The position numbers and the translations under genes are program-made. From assembly GCF_947488985.1 (NCBI RefSeq), contig NZ_CANLBV010000040.1:1-32394 (forward strand): 32,394 bases of DNA, in the 5' to 3' direction. The notes below the pieces were generated by a model. The model saw nothing but the letters and a program-made list of their open reading frames with translations, searched no databases and was not told the DNA's origin. This DNA is from an uncultured Vibrio sp. GTDB lineage: Bacteria > Pseudomonadota > Gammaproteobacteria > Enterobacterales > Vibrionaceae. Every line of letters starts with the position of its first letter. Position 1 is the first letter of the stretch. Positions 8,673-14,812 of the stretch are shown piece after piece.

Positions 8673-9356
8673 ATGAAAAAAAACAAAACAGTCACAACTG
8701 AAGATATCCTTCTTAAGCTATGCCAATCCGTCTCAAGCGTACTGACTTCAGCGACGGATTCTAAGGTGTCCTACTCTGCAATGGTCCAGAAAATCAACAA
8801 GACCAGCCTAAAACCTGATTTTGGGTGTTTTGTCCTGTTTGATGGTGGGTTTTCTGGACTGGTTGTGATCAATTTTACGTCGAAAGCAGTATTAGAGATC
8901 TATGCGAACTACATGCGTAACATGGGGATGCCGGAAGATGAACTGGCGATACTGCACACTTCGGACGAAGTCGGCGATGTATTGGGTGAGTTAATGAACC
9001 AATTGGTGGGTGATTTCACCAGTAAGATCCGCAAAGAGCTGCAAACCAACATCACTCAAAACCAACCGAAGATGCTTGCGCTCAACAAGCAAGTCAACCT
9101 GTCTGTCGATACCAATCTAGACCGCCCACAAGCTCGCCGTGTGACCTTTTCTACTGAAAGTAACAACATTTTCTACCTTGAGCTTGCGATGGATAAGACA
9201 GAGTTCATCCAACTGGAAGAGTTTGAAATTGCTGAGGATGATAGTCCAGACAGCATTCTCGAAGAGACTCAGAGAAAGATGCAAGACAACAATAAGCCTT
9301 CGCAAAATTCAGACAATGATTCCGCAGCCGATTTGCTTGATGAGCTTGGGATCTAA
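8673..9356 (+). CDS. DUF3334 protein, predicted CheC/CheX-type CheY-P phosphatase with CheZ-like tail
   Basis: A 227-residue cytosolic protein of the DUF3334 family. It matches in full the CheC/FliY phosphatase consensus (D/S)-x3-E-x2-N-x22-P: D102, E106, N109 and P132. The alternation of beta segments around GCFVLFDGGFSGLVVINF (51-68) and a later FYLELAM strand fits the CheC/CheX fold. After a polar, probably unfolded linker (about 195-217, Gln/Asn/Ser/Asp-rich), the protein ends AADLLDELGI, which closely resembles the C-terminal CheY-docking peptide of E. coli CheZ (DDLLDSLGF). It therefore looks like a stand-alone response-regulator phosphatase with its own CheY-binding tail. There are no chemotaxis genes beside it. 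Function is inferred; the motif match is direct. Monocistronic, followed by a hairpin. Confidence 0.85.
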   Translation: MKKNKTVTTEDILLKLCQSVSSVLTSATDSKVSYSAMVQKINKTSLKPDFGCFVLFDGGFSGLVVINFTSKAVLEIYANYMRNMGMPEDELAILHTSDEVGDVLGELMNQLVGDFTSKIRKELQTNITQNQPKMLALNKQVNLSVDTNLDRPQARRVTFSTESNNIFYLELAMDKTEFIQLEEFEIAEDDSPDSILEETQRKMQDNNKPSQNSDNDSAADLLDELGI

Positions 9357-9662
9357 TCGCCTAGCTTAGTAAGCACCTAAATTCGCTAGACATATAAGAT
9401 GTTTAGCGAGCTGAATATCTAGATCCATAGAACACGATTTAAATCCTAAACTCGTATAACTCACGCCATCAATCATCTTGATGGCGTTTCTGTCTGCGTC
9501 AGCAATTTTGTCTGCTCCAGCAAACTGACGGCCGTTTCTACTGTAATTCAGTTCACTAGATCATCAAGAAAAGTACATCGAGCGAGTTTAGGCTTTCTGT
9601 TGCCTGTGAAAACATGTAAAATGTCGGACTTTTAAAAATTTGCGGTAATGATTAAGTAGTCG
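9357..9662. other. intergenic region
   Basis: About 305 bases. Apart from the hairpin at 9463-9487 I see no gene, RNA or strong promoter. The bases just before the next gene contain TGATTAAGTAGTCG without a good ribosome site. Confidence 0.5.
9463..9490 (+). terminator. hairpin, probable terminator of the DUF3334 gene
   Basis: A perfect 10-bp stem (ACGCCATCAA / TTGATGGCGT) with a five-base loop, 105 bases beyond the stop codon. The following sequence is only moderately T-rich (TTTCTGTCT), so termination efficiency is uncertain. Confidence 0.7.
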
Positions 9663-10352
9663 ATGGATAAGAAAAAAGCCCTAAAAAAAATTGCCAAGTG
9701 TCTTGAGCTTGGAAATTCTGCGAACGTCAATGAAGCTGCCAATGCAATAAAAATGGCGCATAACTTGATGCTGAAATATGGTCTTGAAAAAGACGATATT
9801 GAATTTATCAAGATGGGCAAAACGCAATCCTCTCACCTGTTACCTGCAAATATCAGCTCTACTCTGCTGCGTGTTATTCGTGGTATCAACAGCAAATTTG
9901 GCGTAGAAGCGGTGCTACTCAACCATAAAGGCCTCAAGCGTGTTGAGTTCATTGGTGAAGCCGATCGCGCTATCTTCGCCGCTTTTGCCTTCGATATTAT
10001 TTATCGCGAACTGAATGAACACACCGGTCAATTCAGAAACAGTTTTGCGGGGTCAGGGACGGGTTCACTCGAAGTCACACGCCGCGTCAACTCGTTTGTC
10101 TCAGGCTGGGTTGAAGGTGCACTTGAAAAGCTACCGACTATTGCGCCAGACGATGAGTCCAACAACAAGATCAATAACTACATTGATAAAGAGTTCAAGA
10201 ATATCGACCGCGAAACGTTCAAGCAGCAACTTAAAGAAGCGATGAAAAACCTTACTGCCGACTATGAGGTTGGTTTGAAAAAAGGTCGTAAGTTATCGGT
10301 GAATCGCCCTGTTGCTGGAGCCCAAGCCGCAAAAAAGATCACAAAATCGTAG
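9663..10352 (+). CDS. DUF2786 domain protein
   Basis: A 229-residue protein. Residues 1-42 form the DUF2786 helix-rich module (KKALKKIAKCLELGNSANVNEAANAIKMAHNLMLKYGLEKDDI), seen in many phage and bacterial proteins of unknown function. The middle (55-140) is a globular region with GVEAVLLNHKGLKRVEFIGEADRAIFAAFAFDIIYREL, which resembles the second conserved module usually found after DUF2786. The C-terminal 40 residues are Lys-rich and probably disordered (KKGRKLSVNRPVAGAQAAKKITKS), which suggests nucleic-acid contact (inference). The ribosome site before ATG 9663 is poor. No neighbouring gene hints at a pathway. I cannot assign a biochemical activity. Confidence 0.85.
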   Translation: MDKKKALKKIAKCLELGNSANVNEAANAIKMAHNLMLKYGLEKDDIEFIKMGKTQSSHLLPANISSTLLRVIRGINSKFGVEAVLLNHKGLKRVEFIGEADRAIFAAFAFDIIYRELNEHTGQFRNSFAGSGTGSLEVTRRVNSFVSGWVEGALEKLPTIAPDDESNNKINNYIDKEFKNIDRETFKQQLKEAMKNLTADYEVGLKKGRKLSVNRPVAGAQAAKKITKS

Positions 10353-10477
10353 TGCGGCTTTACACTGTTGAGCGTATTGCTCAAATCTAGCCACTAAGCA
10401 GCACGATTAAAGCTCAGCCTGTCTTTATCTATTGAGTTAGCCACTATATAGTTGATTGTCCGTAGTATAGCTTGTTG

Positions 10478-10514
10478 ATACCAATCGTAGTAACGTAGTC
10501 ACAGTGATTGGTAT
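10478..10514. repeat. intergenic inverted repeat
   Basis: Perfect 9-bp arms ATACCAATC and GATTGGTAT around a 19-base loop. The arm shares the ACCAAT/ATTGGTAT edge with the repeat at 51-73, suggesting a small dispersed repeat family common in Vibrio intergenic DNA (inference). No T-tract follows. Confidence 0.6.
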
Positions 10515-10595
10515 TCACGCTAAATGGTTTCACTATCAGCGATATAGCGTATCAATACTGATATCGGCACTGAGCTTTTTTACGAGATTTATCTA

Positions 10596-11666
10596 TTGTC
10601 TGACGCATCGAAAAAACTACGATCATCGCTTGGTCGCGCCCTGTTTCTAACCCTAATACTTTCGATAACACACATTGCTAATGCAAAAAGCGATGCTCCT
10701 CTTACACTTGATATTCAAAAGCAAGATCTCGCCTCACCGTATCAATTAGCCCAATCGTATGAGCTAGGCACGGATACGACTAAAAACGTCAATGACGCCT
10801 TCTATTGGTACTCCCAATCTGCCGATAATGGTAATTCAGATGCACAATTTAGACTTGGTGAATGGTACTTAACGGGCACAGGCGTACAACAAAATAACAA
10901 GCTCGCTCTGGAATGGTTCATCAAAGCGGCATTGCAAGGCAATAAACGAGCACCGATTGAGGTCGCTAAGATCTATCAATCTGTGGCTGACAACGAACAA
11001 AACAACCCACTTAACGCATTAGACGCCGCGCAGGTGTGGTATGAGGCAGCGTTACAAGATAACCCTGATGCAGAACAGGGTTACAACCGCATTCTTGAAA
11101 CACAATTCAACCAGCAACGCGCAAAGCAGATATCTTCAATTAAGCACCACAATAGCCAAATCGACTCCGGGCTCAGTGACGACTCTTACCGGTCAAATGA
11201 AACTAACCTTACTCCTAGCACTCTCGAACCTCCTCTAAATGTTACTATTTACCCCTATTGGATTGGGACCTTGGTGATCGGGTTGATTGTTATCGTCGTT
11301 ATTACATTAATTCTGATCATATTGCGGAAAAAACAAATTCTAAAATCCGGAGAATTGGAACAACAGCAATCACTTGCAGCACAGCTTAGCTCGAAAGATG
11401 TCACCATTAAGCAGCAAAAGCGTCAATTGCAAACCTTGTATCTCGAATTAAAAAAGCAGCAAAGCAACAACGAAATGCAACATCTACACATCGCCTGCGC
11501 GCTGTTTGGTTACACGCCTAGCGCAATTCCCGATAAGAGAAGTATTAAGATGAGATACAAGCACCTCTCTAAAATCTACCACCCTGACGGCCATGGGTGT
11601 GATGAAGAGATGAAACGTTTGAATAGTGCGCTAAAAACCATCCTAAACCGTGTTGCAAAAACGTAA
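10596..11666 (+). CDS. Sel1-repeat / transmembrane / J-domain protein
   Basis: A 356-residue membrane protein combining two chaperone-related modules. A signal peptide (about 1-30, ending ITHIANA) is followed by two to three Sel1-like repeats (about 45-140; ASPYQLAQSYELG, AFYWYSQSADNGNSDAQFRLGEWYL, ALEWFIKAALQG). A linker then leads to one strong membrane helix (about 219-245, KK at its cytosolic end). Next come a Gln/Lys-rich coiled coil (about 248-292) and a C-terminal J-like domain with the invariant HPD at residues 329-331 (KIYHPDGHG). The topology therefore places Sel1 repeats in the periplasm and the J domain in the cytosol, where HPD would stimulate DnaK ATPase. The start is TTG at 10596 with GAG upstream; no alternative start keeps the signal peptide. 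The client is unknown. Confidence 0.85.
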   Translation: MSDASKKLRSSLGRALFLTLILSITHIANAKSDAPLTLDIQKQDLASPYQLAQSYELGTDTTKNVNDAFYWYSQSADNGNSDAQFRLGEWYLTGTGVQQNNKLALEWFIKAALQGNKRAPIEVAKIYQSVADNEQNNPLNALDAAQVWYEAALQDNPDAEQGYNRILETQFNQQRAKQISSIKHHNSQIDSGLSDDSYRSNETNLTPSTLEPPLNVTIYPYWIGTLVIGLIVIVVITLILIILRKKQILKSGELEQQQSLAAQLSSKDVTIKQQKRQLQTLYLELKKQQSNNEMQHLHIACALFGYTPSAIPDKRSIKMRYKHLSKIYHPDGHGCDEEMKRLNSALKTILNRVAKT

Positions 11667-11802
11667 ACAATGAAGCGCTTTCACTTTTCCAATCCGTAAA
11701 GATATTGATTTAATGGGTTCTACAATCGATCCCCCTCTCAAAAGCAGGTCACAAACTATTAACTAATGGGTAGTACTTGTGTCATACTTCGAACCGAAAA
11801 TA

Positions 11803-11821
11803 CACCTGGCATACACAGGTG
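11803..11821 (+). promoter_or_regulatory. inverted repeat abutting the ribosome site of the small Cys-rich gene
   Basis: CACCTG and CAGGTG arms with a seven-base spacer end exactly where the AGGAGAG ribosome site begins (11822-11828), ten bases before the ATG. It could be a protein operator or an mRNA hairpin that governs ribosome access. Not a LexA site: the CTGT/ACAG spacing is wrong. Confidence 0.5.
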
Positions 11822-11831
11822 AGGAGAGAAT

Positions 11832-12020
11832 ATGTTCACAGTAGAAGGCGTTTGTGATTGGTGCAAAAAGCCAAGCCTAGTAAAAAAGCACGACTACCTT
11901 GATGGTAAGTGTCATCATTCATGTAAAGAGTGCAACGATATTGCAACCATGGATGTTCGCCAATTCAATATTGGTGAAATGGAAATGAGAGCAAAACTCT
12001 CCCAAGCAACGCTGAGATAA
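11832..12020 (+). CDS. small Cys-rich, zinc-ribbon-like protein
   Basis: A 62-residue protein, MFTVEGVCDWCKKPSLVKKH at the start, with Cys pairs C8-x2-C11 and then CHHSCKEC (C27, C31, C34). The first pair and the C31/C34 pair make a four-Cys set of the zinc-ribbon type, with C27 and two His nearby. The C-terminal half is helical and carries MDVRQFNIGEMEMRAKL. I do not recognise a named family. A strong GAGGAGAG ribosome site precedes the ATG and a textbook terminator follows 22 bases after the stop, so it is a real, independently expressed gene. Metal binding is inferred. Confidence 0.85.
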   Translation: MFTVEGVCDWCKKPSLVKKHDYLDGKCHHSCKECNDIATMDVRQFNIGEMEMRAKLSQATLR

Positions 12021-12041
12021 GTAGCACCGATGAAATATAAG

Positions 12042-12064
12042 AAAGCGCCTTGGGCGCTTTTTTT
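12042..12064 (+). terminator. rho-independent terminator
   Basis: A perfect 8-bp stem AAAGCGCC / GGCGCTTT with a three-base loop, followed by an unbroken run of T. It ends the small Cys-rich gene. Confidence 0.95.
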
Positions 12065-12075
12065 GTACCTGTTAC

Positions 12076-12145
12076 TTCTATCTTCTATGTTCTATGTTCT
12101 ATGTTCTATGTTCTATGTTCTATGTTCTATGTTCTATGTTCTATA
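12076..12145. repeat. heptanucleotide tandem array (TTCTATG x8 plus edge variants)
   Basis: Ten head-to-tail heptamers: an edge unit TTCTATC, eight exact TTCTATG copies (12083-12138) and an edge unit TTCTATA. It starts 11 bases after the T-tract of the preceding terminator. The open frame that runs across it is an artefact of the repeat. Variation only in the outermost units is the pattern expected from slippage or unequal exchange. Confidence 0.92.
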
Positions 12146-12318
12146 CAGTAGTTTACGAAAAACCACTGTATACACCTGTATAGAGATCACATTCCTTCAA
12201 TATGAGCGACAAAACAGAGAATAAAATGAATATATTTTTATTATTTAATTTCAACAGCTTAAAATAAAAACAATCATTTAAATGGACAATGTCGGCCAAA
12301 AATAACGCCAAAAAACGC

Positions 12319-12347
12319 TTGATCTTATAAACAACAAAAACTACTGT
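12319..12347 (+). promoter_or_regulatory. sigma-70 promoter of the sulA-like gene
   Basis: TTGATC (12319-12324), a 17-base spacer and TACTGT (12342-12347). The -10 hexamer overlaps the left half of the LexA box, so bound LexA would block RNA polymerase. Confidence 0.7.
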
Positions 12348-12359
12348 ATGCACATACAG
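12344..12359 (+). promoter_or_regulatory. LexA (SOS) box
   Basis: Reads CTGT, eight bases (ATGCACAT), ACAG: an exact match to the CTGT-N8-ACAG consensus of gammaproteobacterial LexA. It lies 21 bases before the ATG of the sulA-like gene and overlaps the promoter. Confidence 0.93.
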
Positions 12360-12380
12360 CATGTATATAAGGACAGCAAA

Positions 12381-12788
12381 ATGATTCAAGCACACGTTAA
12401 AGCACAACACTCTAGCCCGCTAGTTCACTGCGCATTTACATCCGTTTCTCGTAAAGGCAAACATTCAAACGAGCAAGCGTTGTTCGCAAGAATGGCGTTG
12501 CTGTCCAGCCAACATCAATGGCTGTTGTTTACCGCTCAAACACCGAGACCATCAGCGAAGAAACTCAAGCAACATAATGTCTGCTGTGACCGTGTTATTC
12601 ACATGAAAGCCTCTTGTCAAATGACGGAAGTAGAAACGGTTGAGAAAGCAATACGCTCTAAGAATGCGAGTGCGATTGTCGCAAGCACATCGATAGATCC
12701 ATTTAGCCAAAAGTACCTAACAACATTAGCAAAACGTTTTCAGTGCGAAGTCTTCTTTATCAATGCCAATTCAGAACGCATTCACTAA
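12381..12788 (+). CDS. sulA: SulA-like SOS cell-division inhibitor
   Basis: A 135-residue protein with SulA-like organisation; SulA blocks FtsZ polymerisation during DNA damage and is later degraded by Lon. The core LLSSQHQWLLFTAQTPRPSA followed by VCCDRVIHMKASCQMTEVETVEKAIRSKNASAIV parallels the E. coli SulA region around its W-L-T-Q segment and the paired MVRALRTGNYSVVI helix-strand. The protein is shorter than E. coli SulA at both ends, and like it ends in His, the residue E. coli Lon uses for recognition. The start at 12381 has AAGGA seven bases upstream; the longer frame starts inside the LexA box and is wrong. Promoter control by LexA supports the assignment. Sequence similarity alone is moderate; RecA/Weel-type alternatives are less likely. 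Confidence 0.85.
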   Translation: MIQAHVKAQHSSPLVHCAFTSVSRKGKHSNEQALFARMALLSSQHQWLLFTAQTPRPSAKKLKQHNVCCDRVIHMKASCQMTEVETVEKAIRSKNASAIVASTSIDPFSQKYLTTLAKRFQCEVFFINANSERIH

Positions 12789-12873
12789 ACCCGCACAGCC
12801 CCAAGCCCCTGCCGACAATACGACCATTTTTCAGGGAATCGTTAGGCAGGTATGTTTATTTGATCGATCGATT

Positions 12874-12889
12874 TAGCAAACGTTTGCTT
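12874..12889 (+). promoter_or_regulatory. PurR operator
   Basis: Contains the perfect palindrome GCAAACGTTTGC (12876-12887), the core of the E. coli PurR box, extended one base each side (A and T). It lies 100 bases before purC and about 30 bases before its -10, consistent with purine repression. Confidence 0.88.
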
Positions 12890-12917
12890 TTTCTCTGGAA
12901 GCTCACATTAGATTGGG

Positions 12918-12923
12918 TATAAT
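12918..12923 (+). promoter_or_regulatory. purC -10 element
   Basis: Consensus TATAAT, 66 bases before the purC ATG. The -35 region (12894-12900) is poor. The PurR box lies just upstream of that -35. Confidence 0.65.
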
Positions 12924-12989
12924 GCCCGTCTAATCATGTGCACACCGCACTTCTCTGTATGACGTTTGATAAAAGATAGGAATGTCTAA

Positions 12990-14093
12990 ATGAGCCTTGC
13001 TGATCAAGTTCTTGCCGTAAATGATGACCTACCAATCCGTACTGACAAACCTGTCCACAGTGGCAAGGTTCGCTCAGTCTACTGGTTAACTGAAGAAGAT
13101 AGCCAACGACTAATTAAAGATAAAGGCTACGACGTAGCACCCGATGCGCCTTTAGCTATCATGGTGATCAGTGACCGTATCTCTGCGTTTGATTGTATCT
13201 GGCGCGGTGAAGGTAATCTAAAAGGTGTTCCGGGTAAGGGAGCGGCTCTGAATGCTATCTCTAACCACTGGTTCAAATTGTTTAAAGACAACGGCCTCGC
13301 TGACAGTCATATCCTTGATATCCCTCACCCATTCGTGTGGATTGTACAAAAAGCTCGCCCAGTAATGATTGAAGCGATTTGTCGTCAATACATCACGGGT
13401 TCTATGTGGCGTGCGTACGCGAACGGCGAACGTGAATTCTGTGGTATCGAAATGCCAGAAGGCCTAGAGAAAGACAAGAAGCTGCCTGAGCTACTTATCA
13501 CGCCTTCTACTAAAGGGATTCTGAAAGGTATTCCTGGTGTACCAGAAGCTGACGATGTGAACATCACGCGTAACAACATTGAAGATAACTTCGCAGCGTT
13601 CAACTTTACTCAAGCAAGTGATATCGCGCATTACGAGAAGCTGCTAAAAGAAGGCTTCAACGTGATCAGCCAAGCACTGGCGAAAGTGGACCAAACCTTT
13701 GTCGACACTAAGTTCGAGTTTGGTTACGTGAACGATGCTCAAGGTAAAGAGAAGCTAATCTACATGGATGAAGTCGGTACTCCAGATTCATCTCGTATTT
13801 GGGATACTCAGGAATACAACAAGGGCAACATCGTTGAGAACTCAAAAGAAGGCTTCCGTCAGTTCTTGCTTAACCACTTTCCTGATGCAGACATTCTATT
13901 GAATAAAGAGCGTATGCCAGAGCGTGAAGCACTAGCACGCGACAATGAGCTTCCGCTAGATGCATTGATGTCTCTTTCTCGCACGTACCTTGATATCGCT
14001 GCGAAGATCACAGGTGCAGAGATTGTACTCAGTGAAAACCCTAAGCAAGAGATCATCGATGTGTTGCGCGCCGACTATGGTCTAATCGACTAG
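12990..14093 (+). CDS. purC: SAICAR synthase (long form)
   Basis: Joins aspartate to CAIR with ATP in de novo purine synthesis, giving SAICAR. The 367-residue protein is the long type found in Vibrio, about 130 residues longer than E. coli PurC. Recognisable parts are the N-terminal [10 protein letters not shown] (ATP-site strand), [12 protein letters not shown], the [13 protein letters not shown] region, and the C-terminal KFEFGYV and [13 protein letters not shown] (the family's D-E-x-x-T-P-D-S-S-R signature). Start ATG 12990 has a modest TAGGAATG upstream. A PurR box and TATAAT precede it, and a strong hairpin terminator follows, so it is a single-gene, purine-repressed unit. Confidence 0.98.
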   Translation: MSLADQVLAVNDDLPIRTDKPVHSGKVRSVYWLTEEDSQRLIKDKGYDVAPDAPLAIMVISDRISAFDCIWRGEGNLKGVPGKGAALNAISNHWFKLFKDNGLADSHILDIPHPFVWIVQKARPVMIEAICRQYITGSMWRAYANGEREFCGIEMPEGLEKDKKLPELLITPSTKGILKGIPGVPEADDVNITRNNIEDNFAAFNFTQASDIAHYEKLLKEGFNVISQALAKVDQTFVDTKFEFGYVNDAQGKEKLIYMDEVGTPDSSRIWDTQEYNKGNIVENSKEGFRQFLLNHFPDADILLNKERMPEREALARDNELPLDALMSLSRTYLDIAAKITGAEIVLSENPKQEIIDVLRADYGLID

Positions 14094-14147
14094 TGGCTTA
14101 GTGGCAAAATAAAAGCTAGAAAGCTCGTAAACTCAAATTTTAGAGAC

Positions 14148-14177
14148 AAAAAGGGCCTCAATAATGAGGCCCTTTTT
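14148..14177 (+). terminator. bidirectional rho-independent terminator
   Basis: Perfect 13-bp stem AAAAAGGGCCTCA / TGAGGCCCTTTTT with a four-base loop. T-runs occur on both strands, so it can end purC and the convergent unknown gene at 14232. Confidence 0.96.
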
Positions 14178-14203
14178 ACGTATACCGTTTTGAATATGCT
14201 TTG

Positions 14204-14224
14204 TGCTAACTGCTAACTGCTAAA
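14204..14224. repeat. short heptanucleotide tandem array (TGCTAAC x3)
   Basis: Two exact TGCTAAC copies and a third ending in A, placed between the purC terminator and the 3' end of the opposite-strand gene. It is the third seven-base array in the window and again lies 25-30 bases beyond a terminator. Confidence 0.75.
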
Positions 14225-14231
14225 TAAATGG

Positions 14232-14609
14232 TTAAAGCCTAATCGTAAACTCTTCACCAGAGGTTCCGGCAATCAATAGGTGGCTGCGAGATTCAATGTA
14301 CTCGATTTGTTCTTCTTCAAGTGAATATGGCATCACCACTTTGAGCTCATTGATTCCTTCCAACTTAGCAAGCTTGAGTAAGGTCACAATGTTCGACTCA
14401 TCGCTTTTACGCGTAGACAGTGATTTCAATGCCATTTGCCAAAGCCGATCTTCAGGGCTTGCTAACTCTTTGATGCTATCTTTCCAGACGGTGCTGAATA
14501 CAGGTGCAATGGTGGTTAGTGCCTCCAAAAAAGTCCATTTTTTACTGCACGAGGCGCCAAGAAAAGTTGTGTAATCAAACTCTACACGCGTCTCTTTCTG
14601 TTTATCCAT
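14232..14609 (-). CDS. uncharacterised protein
   Basis: A 125-residue, mostly helical cytosolic protein starting MDKQKETRVEFDYTTFLGASCSKKW. I do not recognise a family. The start at 14609 has GGGGGA ten bases upstream; the five-codon-longer frame would begin with GTG inside that region. The C-terminal half carries two short beta-like segments (ELKVVMPYS; HLLIAGTSGEEFTIRL) and a run of acidic residues. There is no signal peptide, no membrane segment and no Cys motif. It stands alone between a shared terminator and hrpB. A perfect 10-bp inverted repeat lies 50 bases upstream of the start and could be an operator. Confidence 0.75.
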   Translation of the reverse strand: MDKQKETRVEFDYTTFLGASCSKKWTFLEALTTIAPVFSTVWKDSIKELASPEDRLWQMALKSLSTRKSDESNIVTLLKLAKLEGINELKVVMPYSLEEEQIEYIESRSHLLIAGTSGEEFTIRL

Positions 14610-14659
14610 GATGTCCCCCGACACTTTGGCAATGCAATATACTCAATATCTACCAACTC

Positions 14660-14688
14660 TTCCTTTATAGCAATAGGATATAAAGGAA
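14660..14688. promoter_or_regulatory. inverted repeat upstream of the unknown gene
   Basis: Perfect 10-bp arms TTCCTTTATA and TATAAAGGAA with a nine-base spacer. There is no T-tract on either strand, so an operator for the gene starting at 14609 is more likely than a terminator for hrpB. Confidence 0.5.
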
Positions 14689-14812
14689 TGGTCTTTTATC
14701 ACCTTTTGATTGGATAAAAAGGCATATAAAAACCACGCTTGTAACAAAATATGTACCAAATAAATACATATGCATCTGTTTGATTAATATTTTGGAGGCA
14801 AAAATTATCGAG

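Larger units (their letters stand above)
12021..12380. other. intergenic region between the small Cys-rich gene and sulA
   Basis: About 360 bases holding, in order, a terminator, the TTCTATG array, several CTGTAT/ATACAG half-site-like words (12144-12178), a very AT-rich stretch (12210-12340) and the SOS-controlled promoter of the sulA-like gene. No further gene is visible. Confidence 0.7.

Noticed and set aside
12164..12184. Second LexA box in CTGTATACACCTGTATAG
   Set aside because: The right half is GTAT rather than ACAG at the needed spacing; only half-sites.
12030..12224. 64-residue open frame across the TTCTATG array
   Set aside because: The repetitive peptide is a product of the tandem array; no ribosome site and it follows a terminator.
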